From assembly GCF_964204865.1 (NCBI RefSeq), contig NC_135251.1, positions 13,330,001 to 13,394,000 on the forward strand: a stretch of DNA of 64,000 bases, in the 5' to 3' direction. This DNA is from Styela clava (taxonomy: Eukaryota; Chordata; Ascidiacea; Stolidobranchia; Styelidae). Positions 49,484 through 61,500 of the stretch are shown one piece after another. The translations under genes were made by a program, and so were the position numbers. Below the pieces are notes generated by a model. The model was not told the DNA's origin, did not search any database, and saw only the letters and a list, made by a program, of their open reading frames with translations. How positions within the stretch are numbered: the stretch's first letter is position 1; each line of letters begins with the position of its first letter.

Positions 49484-50043
49484 ATGCTCAAAGATATGAA
49501 ATCAAATAAACCTAAAATACATGCACGCAAATCACTACCTTCAGAGTGCCTAACTTCGTATGAAGGCCCCAATTTCAAGGTAACCTCACCATCTTCAATT
49601 CGGTGTCAAATTCAACTAATAATACATTTATTTTATAGTATTTGTCTGTTTAAACGCCAGAAATTTACACAAATGAGGCGCGCGGTCTCATCGTCTCACC
49701 TTAATTTGTTAACTTTTAGATGCAATCGGCAGGTCAAAAAGTTCTCCAATGTATGTTAATATGTCTTTGTCTGCTCGCAATGAGTAAGTTAAAAGAACAA
49801 GACCCACTTACCAAGAACTAATGTGTTCTTTTTTGCTGTTACTGAGTTAACAAAACAAAATACATATATATTTCAATTTCAATATGTGCATTGGTATCAG
49901 GGTGAAAGGTCATCAATCTTTTTAAATATTTATTAGCATGTCTGCATATATGTTGTTCATTGCATGGTTTCTAATATTTCAATTTATAATATCATACCTG
50001 TAATTTATTTACAGTCAAAGATTGGACTATGGTGAAGTACTAG
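49484..50043 (+). CDS. Candidate small single-pass membrane protein, copy A (three exons)
   Basis: Putative exons 49484-49579, 49720-49783 and 50015-50043 join with GT-AG borders and compatible phases (0, 1) to 62 aa. Exon 2 encodes a hydrophobic stretch (VLQCMLICLCLLAM) that could be a membrane anchor or signal; the end is KDWTMVKY. All splice sites and the stop are kept in unit 2, where an extra upstream ATG makes it 67 aa. One difference is non-synonymous (Glu/Lys). I recognise no family, and it could instead be non-coding RNA or a decayed gene. Confidence 0.3.
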
Positions 50044-51336
50044 GACATAGGCAGCTTCGGTATACATTTTGACAACATTTATGTAAATGCCAACTGGGCC
50101 ATTTCAGACCATCCAAAATTCTAGAGATGCAGAAATATTTTACAAAAAAGGATATTCAAGATTCAGAAGTCGAATAGTAAATATACAACCAATGGAAAAT
50201 TAAGAATCAGCTGCTTGAAATATATATGTCATATTTTATAATGCTAAATCGATTCATCTTGTCGCCGCCGCAAGTTCTCCGATCACTTCCATCCTCAAAA
50301 ATAGCACAGTTTTAAACAACTTAGAAGTCGTCAGACATTACTCCTCAGATTCATGTTGAACAACCACAAATATTAATTATCAGTTAACCAACAAACTGTT
50401 CATGAGTCCAACAGTAATATGATCACAAGAAGAGCTGTAATTATTCAACTCGAGCACATGCTTCGTTGAGAAATCTGGATTTTTTATCATGTTAATGCAA
50501 CTACATAAATGTTCTCAATCACTCAATATTGAATCTTTGTCAGTTAATAGCCCATCACGAAGTAAGTAATTCCGAGTAAGTGTGTTATTTGAGTTATTGT
50601 CATGACGTGATCATGGTTACAAATATGGAACAATTGTCATGGCACCGCGAGGGGCTAAGCAAACAAGCGCTTCCGTAGTGTGACTTCGCTTGTAATTAGA
50701 AAAAATAATGCGTTCAAGTATAGATTAGAAAACTTCTTAGTTTTGAATTATGTTTCATCTATGATCAGTGTTAAATGGCTGAATCCAACTCTTCGTAAAC
50801 TTGAGGCATCACGTTTTTTTAAAGTGTGAAGGCTGTGAGTCTACTATACTATAAACAGAATCTCCAAACTCTGTCAAGGCTACAAAAATTCTGCTCATTG
50901 TTTAGGGATTTAGACTGAAACCCTGGGCATCCAACTAGCAACGTTCAGATGTAATGCAGATAACAGATTCGCAAACAGTTCATTCTTTTTACCAATTTTG
51001 AGCTTTTAGCTGTCTCTGCAAAGACATGATCGCCATTTAACCAAGTGTAGGTCATAGGTACGGATCTAAACAAGAACTCAAAATTGCCTCGGTTCAGGCC
51101 TGTAAAATACTTGAAATTTGAAATAACTTTCTGTTACCCTGTCCCGACTAAACTTTCATTTGTTCTCCAGGAAAGCAGGTACGAATTGCAACCGCGCAAA
51201 CTCTCAGGTCGTGACTCGTGAGACGAGGCCCTGAAAAACGCCTAGAAAATGAGTTTCGTAGCGCACATCTGGGAACTATATAAATTCATTAGTTTTGTAT
51301 GAAAATAAACATACTGAACGCATTGCAGCTTGTTTC
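50044..51336. other. Non-coding end of unit 1
   Basis: No gene seen. It holds the 183 bp present only in unit 1 (50287-50469) and ends at the duplication junction 51336/51337. Confidence 0.5.
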
Positions 51337-51556
51337 AATTTGCATTTTTGTCTTTGGCCTTTTTTCTTTGATTTTGGTTGTCACTTATGAGTCATTGCTC
51401 GATATTGTGGAGACACTTTTTCTCGACTTCAACAATATAATATTTATTTGTTGCGTAATAAATCTGTACGATAACAGTGCACATAGGTTATTTCCATGTT
51501 TCAAGTATGTATCTTTAGTACAAGGTACTCTCATAGACACTAGAGATATTTCGTGA
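51299..51556 (+). pseudogene. Truncated 3' end of the 7TM gene (start of unit 2)
   Basis: From 51337 on, the frame matches codons 257-329 of the 7TM gene, ending in the same VQGTLIDTRDIS. It covers most of TM6, TM7 and the tail. The first 13 codons of the open frame come from the end of unit 1, so it is a chimera. With five of seven helices missing it cannot make a receptor. Substitutions (FSLIL, LFLDFNNIIFICC, DNSAHR) indicate relaxed constraint. Confidence 0.85.
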
Positions 51557-54500
51557 TCGTTCCATTTTTTCCATCGAACATTATATGTTGTACAATATTT
51601 TTACCTCCTTATAATATGACTCGTTTATGCTATCAACAACGTCATTTGCTTCCATAATTTTCCAAAATTCGTTGGGTTATAGTGATGCCTAATTTTATAT
51701 TTTTTAAATCGTGATATTAAACATCAGATATTAATTCAAATTGCGTTATGACTCGCTAGATTGTGAAAGCACTTATTTAAAAAAATAAGTCACATTAAGA
51801 ATTAGTTCCTAGCTTTTCCTGCATTTTTTGCAACTTGAATCAGCAGGTTATGTCTATTTACTTTTTTTGTATTTGAATTTGACTTAAAAAAGCATACATA
51901 GAAATCTTGTTGTTCATAAAAATAAATGATTCGTTCTCCCAATCATATTCCTAAACCTAGGGTATGCATTGAATATCACCAGAGAATCAAAAAAACCTTC
52001 AAGTTGAAACCAAATGTCATTTAGTAATTTTATGAGATTTGGGCCACTCAATTTTCTTTGGACTCTGTAGCAAATATTAAATTTGCATCGCTAAGCATGT
52101 ACACTTAGTTCGAAAATATAATTGTTAATAATGATCTCTTAATTGACCTGCAAAATTTATATTTATTTTAAAATGCATATGAATATGATTGTTTTTGACG
52201 TCTGTGTGACGTGATGTCGATAATAATAAATAAATTATTATTCAACAATAAGTGGCGAGATACCAAGAGATACTCTTTTATAGAAAGTTGAAGCAAGGGT
52301 AAAATAATTAGGGGATAAGCACGCGAACAGGAAAACGATTTTTTCGTATAAAATGGCATAATATCCTATCCAATTATCAATCGTTGAGATGATTTTGTTT
52401 GATGATTAATGTTAGCTATATTAATGGAAGATACCGACCGCAATATGGCACTATAGCATATTCAAAGACGGCAATCCTGGCAATGCTTAATTTCGTATAA
52501 AAATATTATAAAAATAGGAGGTTTCTACCAAGTCCTGTTTCGCATTGATGGCATAGTTAATCTTTGCGCAACATTATTACTAGTTTTTAAATTTATTAAT
52601 GAATTAATTGTATACCAAGTTTTTTTTGGGTCATTTATATATTTTTCAAAGCGTTTCGCAAAATATATCTCTTTGCCTTTATTTTTCAAGTGGCATAATT
52701 TGTTCGCGTATCTCTTATAGTGCTGTTTTTGTTCAATGGATCCGTTAATAAAGTGCGTTTTATGCAATTTATCTCTTATTTTAGTTGAGCGCAAGATTCC
52801 AGCTGAAGGTCGAGGGTCGAACATTCCAAAATGCTTGAACAGAAAAATATTTTTCTTTCTTGCGCATTTCAAAACCAGTTTACTCGATATGCACGGTCAA
52901 CATAGCAAATAAGGGATTCAATGTTCAACTCGACGAAACGTGTCGACGAAAATTGGACCCCGAGACGCTGGGACTGCGTCACAGCTCATCTGTGAGACAG
53001 GACAAAACGTGTGATCTGCACGTTCGGAAGCCCATATTGCTGGGAGAAGCTTTATCTAAGATGCATTGCACTTAGAATAAATATGCCCATGCCCAGTCAG
53101 CATCTCAAACTTTTGCCATAAAAGCAACATATATATGATGATAAGTGAATAAAAACAATATATTGTTGGAATATATATAAAAAAATGTCACATACACATC
53201 TAAATATGGCAGACTTTTAACGCAGCAATAGAAGGTGCGAAAGCGCCATAATTTGAAGTTTATTGTGGCGATTATTCGAAGACGGAAATATTGCGACCGC
53301 GCGCTACCAAAAAAGTCTATATTTGGCCTGCAAATACATAAAGTTTGCCGACCACGGACCACTGGTCTACAGTTTTAATTTTAGAGTTCCAGCACGTGTC
53401 TGCTTGAAATTAGCATAAGCTGAATGTCCTCTACGGTCATTGAACGTTTGTATGTTGATCGCTTTAAAAAACCATTATCCGCAGACCGCAATACCTTCCC
53501 ATGGATTTTTGGACACGTTTAGTGGCCATAACGATCGTTTCAAAATTTTGTTGTTATTGTTATTTTCTTTCGTCATTACCATTAAAAAATAGCTTTTCTC
53601 TTCGAATACTGGACCAATTGCTTTGGAATTTTCAGTGGTTGAAGATTGATTTTTTTGCCAGAAGTCTATTACTTTCATTTATTCCTTAATTTTCTATGAA
53701 TTAATTTTTAATTATGGGAACATGGTTTTTAATCCGCCAAGCGTGACGACTGACTGTGAAAATTCTTGCGACTGGAAACCCGGAACTTTTTGAGGGTACG
53801 GTACCGGTAACGTCAAAGGTAAACCCTGTTTCGCTCTAGTCCACGTGTCCATATATTTGAGCGTTGCTCTCTTGTTTTCATTGTTTTTACACTTTAGGAA
53901 TGTTCTGTTTCATACTACAGCCGGACTTGAACATCAGCAGACAAGTTCTGGAAAGACCGGACATCGGTCTATGTACCGGTGCGCGCCCGCAGGGTATGAT
54001 CGAATACGGTTGCATTGCTATGTTGCAACGCGTAAAATGAAATATCTATTTTATCTTTTATTTTGAACAAAGAAAGAAAATTTAATCGCCACAAATTCGG
54101 ATTTCCGGGGACATGAGCAACTTCAAGTTACAACAGCAATGAATGGTGAAATGAAATGTCAATATAATAACACCAAATGATAGGGATTGTTTATAACCAT
54201 AAAGCTTTTTTCACGAAGCAAAATAGAAGACATCAGCAAAGTTTATAAAATAGCATCATCATACGCAATATACCGCGTCAACCGACAAACGAACGCCCCA
54301 AATACGGGTGATACGCTTGACTGGCTAAGTCAATCTTTTTTGTGAATAGCCCAGTACAGTACATCCGTTGGGGGTCTCATTCGCATGTAAAAGACACTGA
54401 TGCAGAATCCGGTGTTCTACTCGGATACGTTGTTGGAAAAGTCTAGCCTACGATTAGCCGGATGAGACGCGTAGATGAAACACACTTCGGACATAGTCCC

Positions 54501-54748
54501 TACAACCCTTTTTTGGAAATGAAAACGCAAAAGCTGACTATGATTAATATTTATAATTGGTAAATGTTCCAGCAATTTTATTCTGCTGTCCTAAAGTTAT
54601 AGACGATGCCATTAGTTATAACAAACTTATTTCCTAACTTACATTTTTGAATAGGTTATGCGATTACTGGGTTACATTTTTGATATGTTTAGCATTGTAT
54701 AACATCAATTACATATATTAGATATAATATTTAGTAGGCATTAGCATT
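51557..54748. other. Non-coding part of duplicated unit 2
   Basis: It parallels 43574-46396. It has a LINE fragment (52525-52872), a stretch unique to unit 2 (53937-54302) and TTTATT at 54577-54582 (AATAAA for lipocalin B on the minus strand). No host gene is supported. Confidence 0.55.
52525..52872 (-). mobile_element. Non-LTR retrotransposon (LINE) fragment, unit 2
   Basis: The frame is longer than in unit 1: it runs on through KRFEKYINDPKKTWYTINSL, a clearer match to the region before the reverse transcriptase domain of LINEs. In unit 1 the frame is shifted just before this point. Confidence 0.65.
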
Positions 54749-57610
54749 TTAGTAAGCAATTGTTTCTGGCATGCTGGATTTATGACAGCCGGATAAGTAC
54801 AAGGGAACTGCGCTCCAGCCACCACCGATTGTAACAAGCTTCTTGTGAACTCGTAGAATGTCTTCTGCAGTGGGATGTGGATTACGACTATGTACCCATA
54901 TATACTGTGGACCTGAAAAGAGAGAATTGGAGAAGCATTTATGAAGCTACATTGTCAAGGAAGAATAATCGACATTAATAAAATCGCTCGATTTAAAATG
55001 GCAACAACTGCTGCCCTTCCCAAATTAACCTTGAGAGCAAACCTGCTTCCTTCTTCAATCAAAGCGATCATGAAATTATCAGTTTTGATTTCATCAACGG
55101 TAAACGGGATTTTTACCTTACTATTTTGTACAATTTGATGAGTGTTTCCAGGAGGTTCGAGTATCCATGTCTATTTCTGTGTCAATGTCTAGGAAACGCC
55201 CAACGAATCTTTTTAATAATATGATACTAATATTTGATTGTATTGCAGCTGAAATGTTTAGTTGAAATCAATACTGACCTTCTCCACCACACTGCAAGCA
55301 CATGTAATAATGCTCATAATCTGTGAAGCAACTCATCGGATGCTCGTTAATGTAATGAATCTCTGCAAAACAAATTGAAGAAAGTATATTTATTGATCAG
55401 TTCTGTCACCATCTTCCTCTATGCATTCACAGCACATTCACTTCCTCAATGCACAGATATCTAGTAGTAGGATTGTAGCTCAATAATACGTTTGTTCATT
55501 AAGAGTTCATTGAGTTTTTTTTTACCTTTCGCGCTATCTTGTTTTTTAAAGTATTACTTATCATCAAAAACAGTGCAAATTAGGCGAACTGAAGAATGTC
55601 TGTAAATTTCCGAGTCAATCCGAAAAAGACAACTAAAGGGTATACATCGTATTGTGGAAGATAAATTCATGTCACTTGAAGAAGTAGAGAAAGTTAAAGA
55701 ACTATCTTTGGTATATTCATTTTGAGTTACATGTTTTTGCTAGGATTGCCTTATTATATATATTTGCTACGTGGTTGTTTTTTGAGTGCATCTGCTTTGA
55801 TCAATTTTTTATATGGAATAATTTATAGCAATGTGAATCATAGTGAAAATAAAAGTTTATAATAAAAATCACGAGAATTTACCTTCCAAAGCATGTTCAC
55901 CTGCTCCGTTAGGTTTTCCCCCAATAAACCACAAAAATTCTGCAAAAAAAGGATCATTTGTTAGAAAAGTTCAAATTACTTCAAATTTAACAAGTAATTT
56001 TTTTTTACAAACCAAAATTTGGGTCGCGTCTGGTGATTGAAGTTCCATTGTCATACCAACGGAATGGTATGATTTCGTTAAGTGACATTGTACCCCTGCA
56101 TAGGAAAAAAACATGTTAAACGTAAGCACATACTAAGAAACTGAAAATTTCATTAGTAACTTCTTTATTTCAGTCGTGAAACATTTATTTACAAAAGTTA
56201 TATCGTATGCCACTCCAATTATTTCTTATCGAATATAATATCCGGTTTAGCAATTCTCTGCGTCTGCAGAATTCATTCTACTATTATTTGTTACACCAGT
56301 TTGTCGGCTGTTAAAACTTTTATAAATCTTAAACTCAGAAAATATCGGACATATTTTCACTGAAAAAAGCGATAGATTTATAGTCCCGATAGGAATAACT
56401 TTAACTCAATATTAGGGTGCAAACATAACTCAATCCGTAACCAACACGTTACTAACCGGAAAAAAAAAACTACGTCGGTATGTTCCATTTTGGATCTTAA
56501 AGTCCTCATTTCAAAAGTTTACCTATCTCCATCGTCATAATCTATTTGCTATTGTCAGTTGTTAACGCCGCACATTCACGGTTGACAAACTTATTCAACT
56601 TCTATAATCCCGAATAGGGCAGTGCATACTGAAACCGATTAGTAGGTAACTATTTTATAATAAATTATTTATGTATATCAAAATCATTTACTTTTCCACT
56701 GATGAAATACCCTGGAATTCAGCGAAAATTCCGTCGGCAGTTTCTTTGAAATATTTGATCACATAACATGGCACATTGCGTTCGACTGGATCATTGGTGT
56801 TTAGAATTTGATACCAAGAATCAGGAAGCTGCAAATGTAGTGATACAAATATTTACAGAAGAAGCTGGAAAATTCTCTGGAGGCTACGTGGTTAAATCCT
56901 TAATCAATTTTCTCAGTATAGAATATATACATTCCTTAAATAGATATATACGTATACGCAGGCTTGTCCATGGGACATATTTTTCTGTCCCCATCCCATC
57001 CCATCTTATAGCAATTATATATGCCTGTCCCATCACATCCCATCTATGGGATTCCCATTAGAATAAAACTCAATGAAAGTTGTTAAATTTAGGTTTAGCG
57101 TCTACTAAATAGGACTACAAGTACGAAAAGACATGCAAAACTATAACATGCATAACTATTATAAATGTGTCAATCAGCCCCTTCACGAAGTATATTTTTA
57201 ATGTTGAATATATTTTGCTCTTTATAACTAACAAGAGAGCTATGCTCAATTATATGAACACGACATCCATAACGAAATGTTTTACCATCATTTCGACGAA
57301 AATCATACGATTTACGTGTCCCATGGGAAATACAAATGTGTGCTCTGAGTGCTCTCCCATCCCATGGGACGTTTCCTATGGACAAGCCTGCGTATACGTA
57401 CGTGGCGTTATTTAAACCCTTTTTATCGTCAAGTATTTGTTTTTTCAACTCAATGCAATAATTTTTATGATTGCTCACCATATTATAATTGACTTTCTCA
57501 GACACAGGCAATGCACAATTTTCGTTTTCACGACGGTATCCTGGTTTTCCAACAGCCGGGTTGAACAACAAGCAAACGATCAAAATAAAGACACACCTTG
57601 AGAAGATCAT
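54749..57610 (-). CDS. ApoD-type lipocalin, copy B (six exons)
   Basis: In transcript order the exons are 57610-57479, 56828-56692, 56095-56013, 55939-55883, 55362-55279 and 54912-54749, joining to 218 aa. The frame upstream of the ATG at 57610 stays open but has no further ATG, so 57610 is taken as start. It has the same signal peptide, DSWY, TDY and R174 motifs as copy A. Reading both copies base by base I find three coding differences (GTC/GTT in a Val codon, TTC/TTT in a Phe codon, AAG/AAA in a Lys codon), all synonymous. Splice sites are all kept. A secreted lipophile carrier is the family expectation. Both genes appear functional. Confidence 0.88.
56959..57390. mobile_element. hAT-type MITE in intron 1 of lipocalin B, perfect 8-bp target duplication
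   Basis: Left end CAGGCTTGTCCATGGGACA, right end TTCCTATGGACAAGCCTG. It is flanked on both sides by CGTATACG (56951-56958 and 57391-57398), a perfect 8-bp duplication, itself a palindrome. It was inherited with the unit. Confidence 0.85.
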
Positions 57611-57847
57611 TGTTACTCGTTCGACAGCCTTAAACAAAATGACAAAATCTGCCCTGATAAAGCAATATCAAATCAGGAAAAGGGAGTTTACTTTCCTACG
57701 TTTTCTTCACGTGCTACTTACATGCAGTGCATTGCACACGTTTCTATCGCATGTTTAGTCTATGGTATGCGTATGCAATAACAAAGTGCAGACGTTACGA
57801 GATTTTCTGTTTTTGAATAAGATCAATCTTGTCAATTCGAATTCACG

Positions 57848-58566
57848 ATGGAACAAGGAGCGATGCTCAAAGATATGAAATCAAATAAACCTAAAATACA
57901 TGCACGCAAATCACTACCTTCAAAGTGCCTAACTTCGTATGAAGGCCCCAATTTCAAGGTAACCTCACCATCTTCAATTCGGTGTCAAATTTAACCAATA
58001 ATACATTTATTTATCATGTGAAATTTATATTCTATCTATAAAAATGAAAATAAATCACATTTAGGTTAAGAAGCATCCAAAATAATTCTCATTGGCGACA
58101 ATATGAGGTAATATTGCTTATTCTATATTAATGTTTCCTAAAACTTCATTCATTTTATAGTATTTGTCTGTTTAAATGCCATAAATTTACACAAATGCGG
58201 CGCGCGGTCTCATCGTCTCACCTCAATTTGTTAACTTTTAGATGCAATCGGCAGGTCAAAAAGTTCTCCAATGTATGTTAATATGTCTTTGTCTGCTCGC
58301 TATGAGTAATTTAAAAGAACAAGACCCACTTACCAAGAACTAATATGTTCTGTTTTGCTGCTACTGAGTTAACAAAACAAAATACATATATATTTCAATT
58401 TCAATATGTGCATTGGCATCAGGGTGAAAGGTCATCAATCTTTTTAAATATTTATGTAGCATGTCTGCATATATGTTGTTCATTGCATGGTTTCTAATAT
58501 TTCAATTTATATTATCATACCTATAATTTATTTACAGTCAAAGATTGGACTATGGTGAAGTACTAG
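57848..58566 (+). CDS. Candidate small single-pass membrane protein, copy B (three exons)
   Basis: Putative exons 57848-57958, 58242-58305 and 58538-58566 give 67 aa, starting MEQGAMLKDM and ending DWTMVKY, with a hydrophobic LQCMLICLCLLAM stretch. Its first intron holds about 140 bp absent from unit 1. The exon 2 donor is GTAATT rather than GTAAGT as in unit 1. The support is conservation of frame and splice sites between the copies; function is unknown. Confidence 0.3.
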
Positions 58567-61500
58567 GACATAGGCAGCTTCGGTATACATTTTGACAACA
58601 TTTATGTAAATGCCAACTGGGCCATTTCAGACCATCCAAAATTCTAGAGATGCAGAAATATTTTACAAAAAAGGATATTCAAGATTTAGAAGTCAAAAGG
58701 TAAATATACAACCAATGGAAAATTAAGAATCAGCTGCTTGAAATATGTCATACTTTATAATGCTAAATCTATTCATCTTGTCGCCGCCGCAAGTGCTCCG
58801 ATCACGAAATCTGGATTTTTCATCATGTTAATGCAACTAAATAAATGTTCTCAATCACTCAATATTGAATCTTTGTCAGTTAATAGCCCATCACGAAGTA
58901 CGCAATTCCGAGTAAGTGTGTTATTTGAGTTATTGTCATGACGTGATCATGGATACAAATCTGGAACAATTGTCATGGCACCGCGAGGGGCTAAGCAAAC
59001 AAGCGCTTCCGTAGTGTGACTTCGCTTGTAATTAGAAAAAATAATGCGTTCAAGTATAGATTAGAAAACTTCTTAGTTTTGAATTCTGTTTCATCCATGA
59101 CCAAGTGTTAAATGGCTGAATCCAACTCTTGATTCCAACTAAACTTGAGGCATCACGTTTCTTTGATGTGTGAAGGCTGTGAGTCTACTATACCATAAAC
59201 AGCATCTCCGAACTCTGTTCAGGCTACAAAAATTCTGCTCATTGTTTAGGAATTTAGGCTGAAACCTTGGGCATCCAACCAGCAACGTCCAGATGTAATG
59301 CAGATAACAGATTCGCAAACAGCTCATTCTTTTTACCAATTTTGAGCTTTTAGCTGTCTCTGCAAAGACATGATCGCCATTTAACCAAGTGTAGGTCAAA
59401 GGTACGGATCTAAACAAGAACTCAAAATTGCCTCGGTTTAGGCCTGTAAAATACTTGAAATTTAAATAACTTTCTGTTACCGTGTCCCGACTAAACTTTC
59501 ATTTGTTCTACAGGAAAGCAGGTACGAATTGCAACCGCGCGAACACTTAGGCCGTGAGACGAGGCACTGAAAAACGCCTAGAAAATGAGTTTCGTAGCGC
59601 ACATCTGGGAACTATATAAATTCATTAGTTTTGCATGAAAATGAACATACTGAACGCATTGCAGCTCGTTTCCAATAACTATTAAACTAACTTCCACAAA
59701 CTATTACACATGCTTCAAAAATCCTGATGCAAAAATGCTTACAAGGAGATTCTCCGAAAATCAATAACCATACGTTTGTTTACAAGGACACAGCATTCAT
59801 TTTATAGGATTTATATATTAATTTTTATACGACAAAGTCGCAAATTAACAACTATGAGCACTTGAACAAAAGTATACTAGTAAAGTATTTTCCCAGGTCC
59901 AGGTGAGAAAATAGTCCGCGACCAAAAAAGGTTGGGAAACGCTGGTCAAGGTCTAGTCTTTTTAGCATGACTCCCGTGGATTTTTCAATCTATCCCAGCG
60001 CAGTATTGTGAAAATTTGTGAAGCGGATAGATATTGCTGAATTTGCCATTCCTTTCTGTAACAGCGGGTGCAAGAATCTGTACGGAAGTCGCAATTTTGT
60101 CCGAAATAAGCATCGTCCGTTGTGTACACATACATGTGCAACATGGGAAACTCGTTTTACAGTTGGTTATCTCAGGCTCTAAAGGCAATAGAATCCTCTC
60201 CATAGAATCATAATATAATTTACGTTCATTGGATCGAAAAATAGTATATATATAAACAACTAGGTATTTGTATAATGTCGAATAATTTTCAAAATCTTTG
60301 TAATATATAAAGGAATAAATAAATAAATATCATTTATCAAAAATAAAAAATAAATCCAAAATAATGAACACTGATATTTTCGAATCGAAATTTGAATTAA
60401 TGGTTGAATAGAAATTCATAGTCACAAATTTTGTGATAGTAAATTTGTGTTATCTGAGATGGATAGCGTGAGCAACTTCAACTAAATTAGAAGTCCTAAA
60501 CTTCAAAAATAATTTATAATCGTGTACTGAGCTTACTGTTTCACTGAAATTTAGTTTAGATAAAAACTAATCAAATCAATGATATATTTGTGATATGATA
60601 AGTTGATAACGTGATTATACTTTATCAATGTGATTATATATATATATATATATCGTAAGAAGTGATAAGAACGTGTATATAATTTTGTAAGGCGATTGCT
60701 TTGTTTTACGTAATGTTATCTAAAATTGGGAAAATTCTTTTTTATTAACAAGAAATCACTTTCGAGGTTATCAACAACTAACTATTCAGACTTACTGAGG
60801 AATGAGATGGAAAGTCTTCGAAGTACAAGGCATCGCGATTACGCTTTCTCACAAACTAACGTGTGCATCAATTACGTAGTGAGGGATGTATCAATGAATG
60901 TAGTAATTAACTCAATTAAATATCGGATCAATGTTGAATACATCAAATTAATTGAATGGAACATTTAAGCGGAAATTTCTAGTGCATTGTTGTTATGTGA
61001 ATAATAGGTCGGAATCGAACAAAGACGAACGAAAATGAACGTTCGAGGAAAATGCACAATAAAATAAGCACATCGACAAAACCTTGCCAAGGTGTCAATT
61101 TTGAATATTTTCTGAGTATTTTGTGAAATACGTTAATATTTCGATTTGGCATGGCGTTTTTCAGGTCAAGTGAGCATGTTGGTTTTCACAGCACCTCATA
61201 TTACACTTTGTATAGAGTATAATACCATAAACACGTGTACTGGTGGAAATGAGACGGAGTTATAGTTATTTTCCCAGCATGACGTTTTTTAATTATTTCA
61301 CTCGAGGTGAAGTTCATGTCGTGATCTGATGAATTCAACGTTGCTGCATCTGCGTCACCTTGCAGACGCCTTAGTGATGTTTATTCGTCTGTAACCAATG
61401 ATATTGCTTGTAAGGAGACACTAAAATACGCGGCAGCTATGTCTTGCTTATACTCCAAAGCTTCTTTCTGATAAAGTTTTGAGTATTTGAATATTCCCTA

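Larger units (their letters stand above)
43354..51336. repeat. Tandem duplication, unit 1 (about 7983 bp)
   Basis: The unit runs from AATTTGCATTCTTGTCTTTGG inside the 7TM gene to GCATTGCAGCTTGTTTC and is directly followed by unit 2. The copies align over their lengths with scattered substitutions and some larger differences: 50287-50469 is present only here, and about 365 bp at 53937-54302 and 140 bp near 58016-58158 are present only in unit 2. Confidence 0.9.
51337..59672. repeat. Tandem duplication, unit 2 (about 8336 bp)
   Basis: A head-to-tail copy of 43354-51336 that ends with ACGCATTGCAGCTCGTTTCC; homology stops there. It carries its own lipocalin gene, small candidate gene, LINE fragment and MITE. 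Confidence 0.9.

Noticed and set aside
57611-57637. Nine codons upstream of the lipocalin B ATG
   Set aside because: They begin with TTG rather than ATG. The signal peptide starts cleanly at the ATG at 57610, and the first base change in unit 1 falls in this stretch.
60634-60653. (TA)n tract as a regulatory or origin-like element
   Set aside because: A simple microsatellite in gene-free DNA; nothing around it supports a function.
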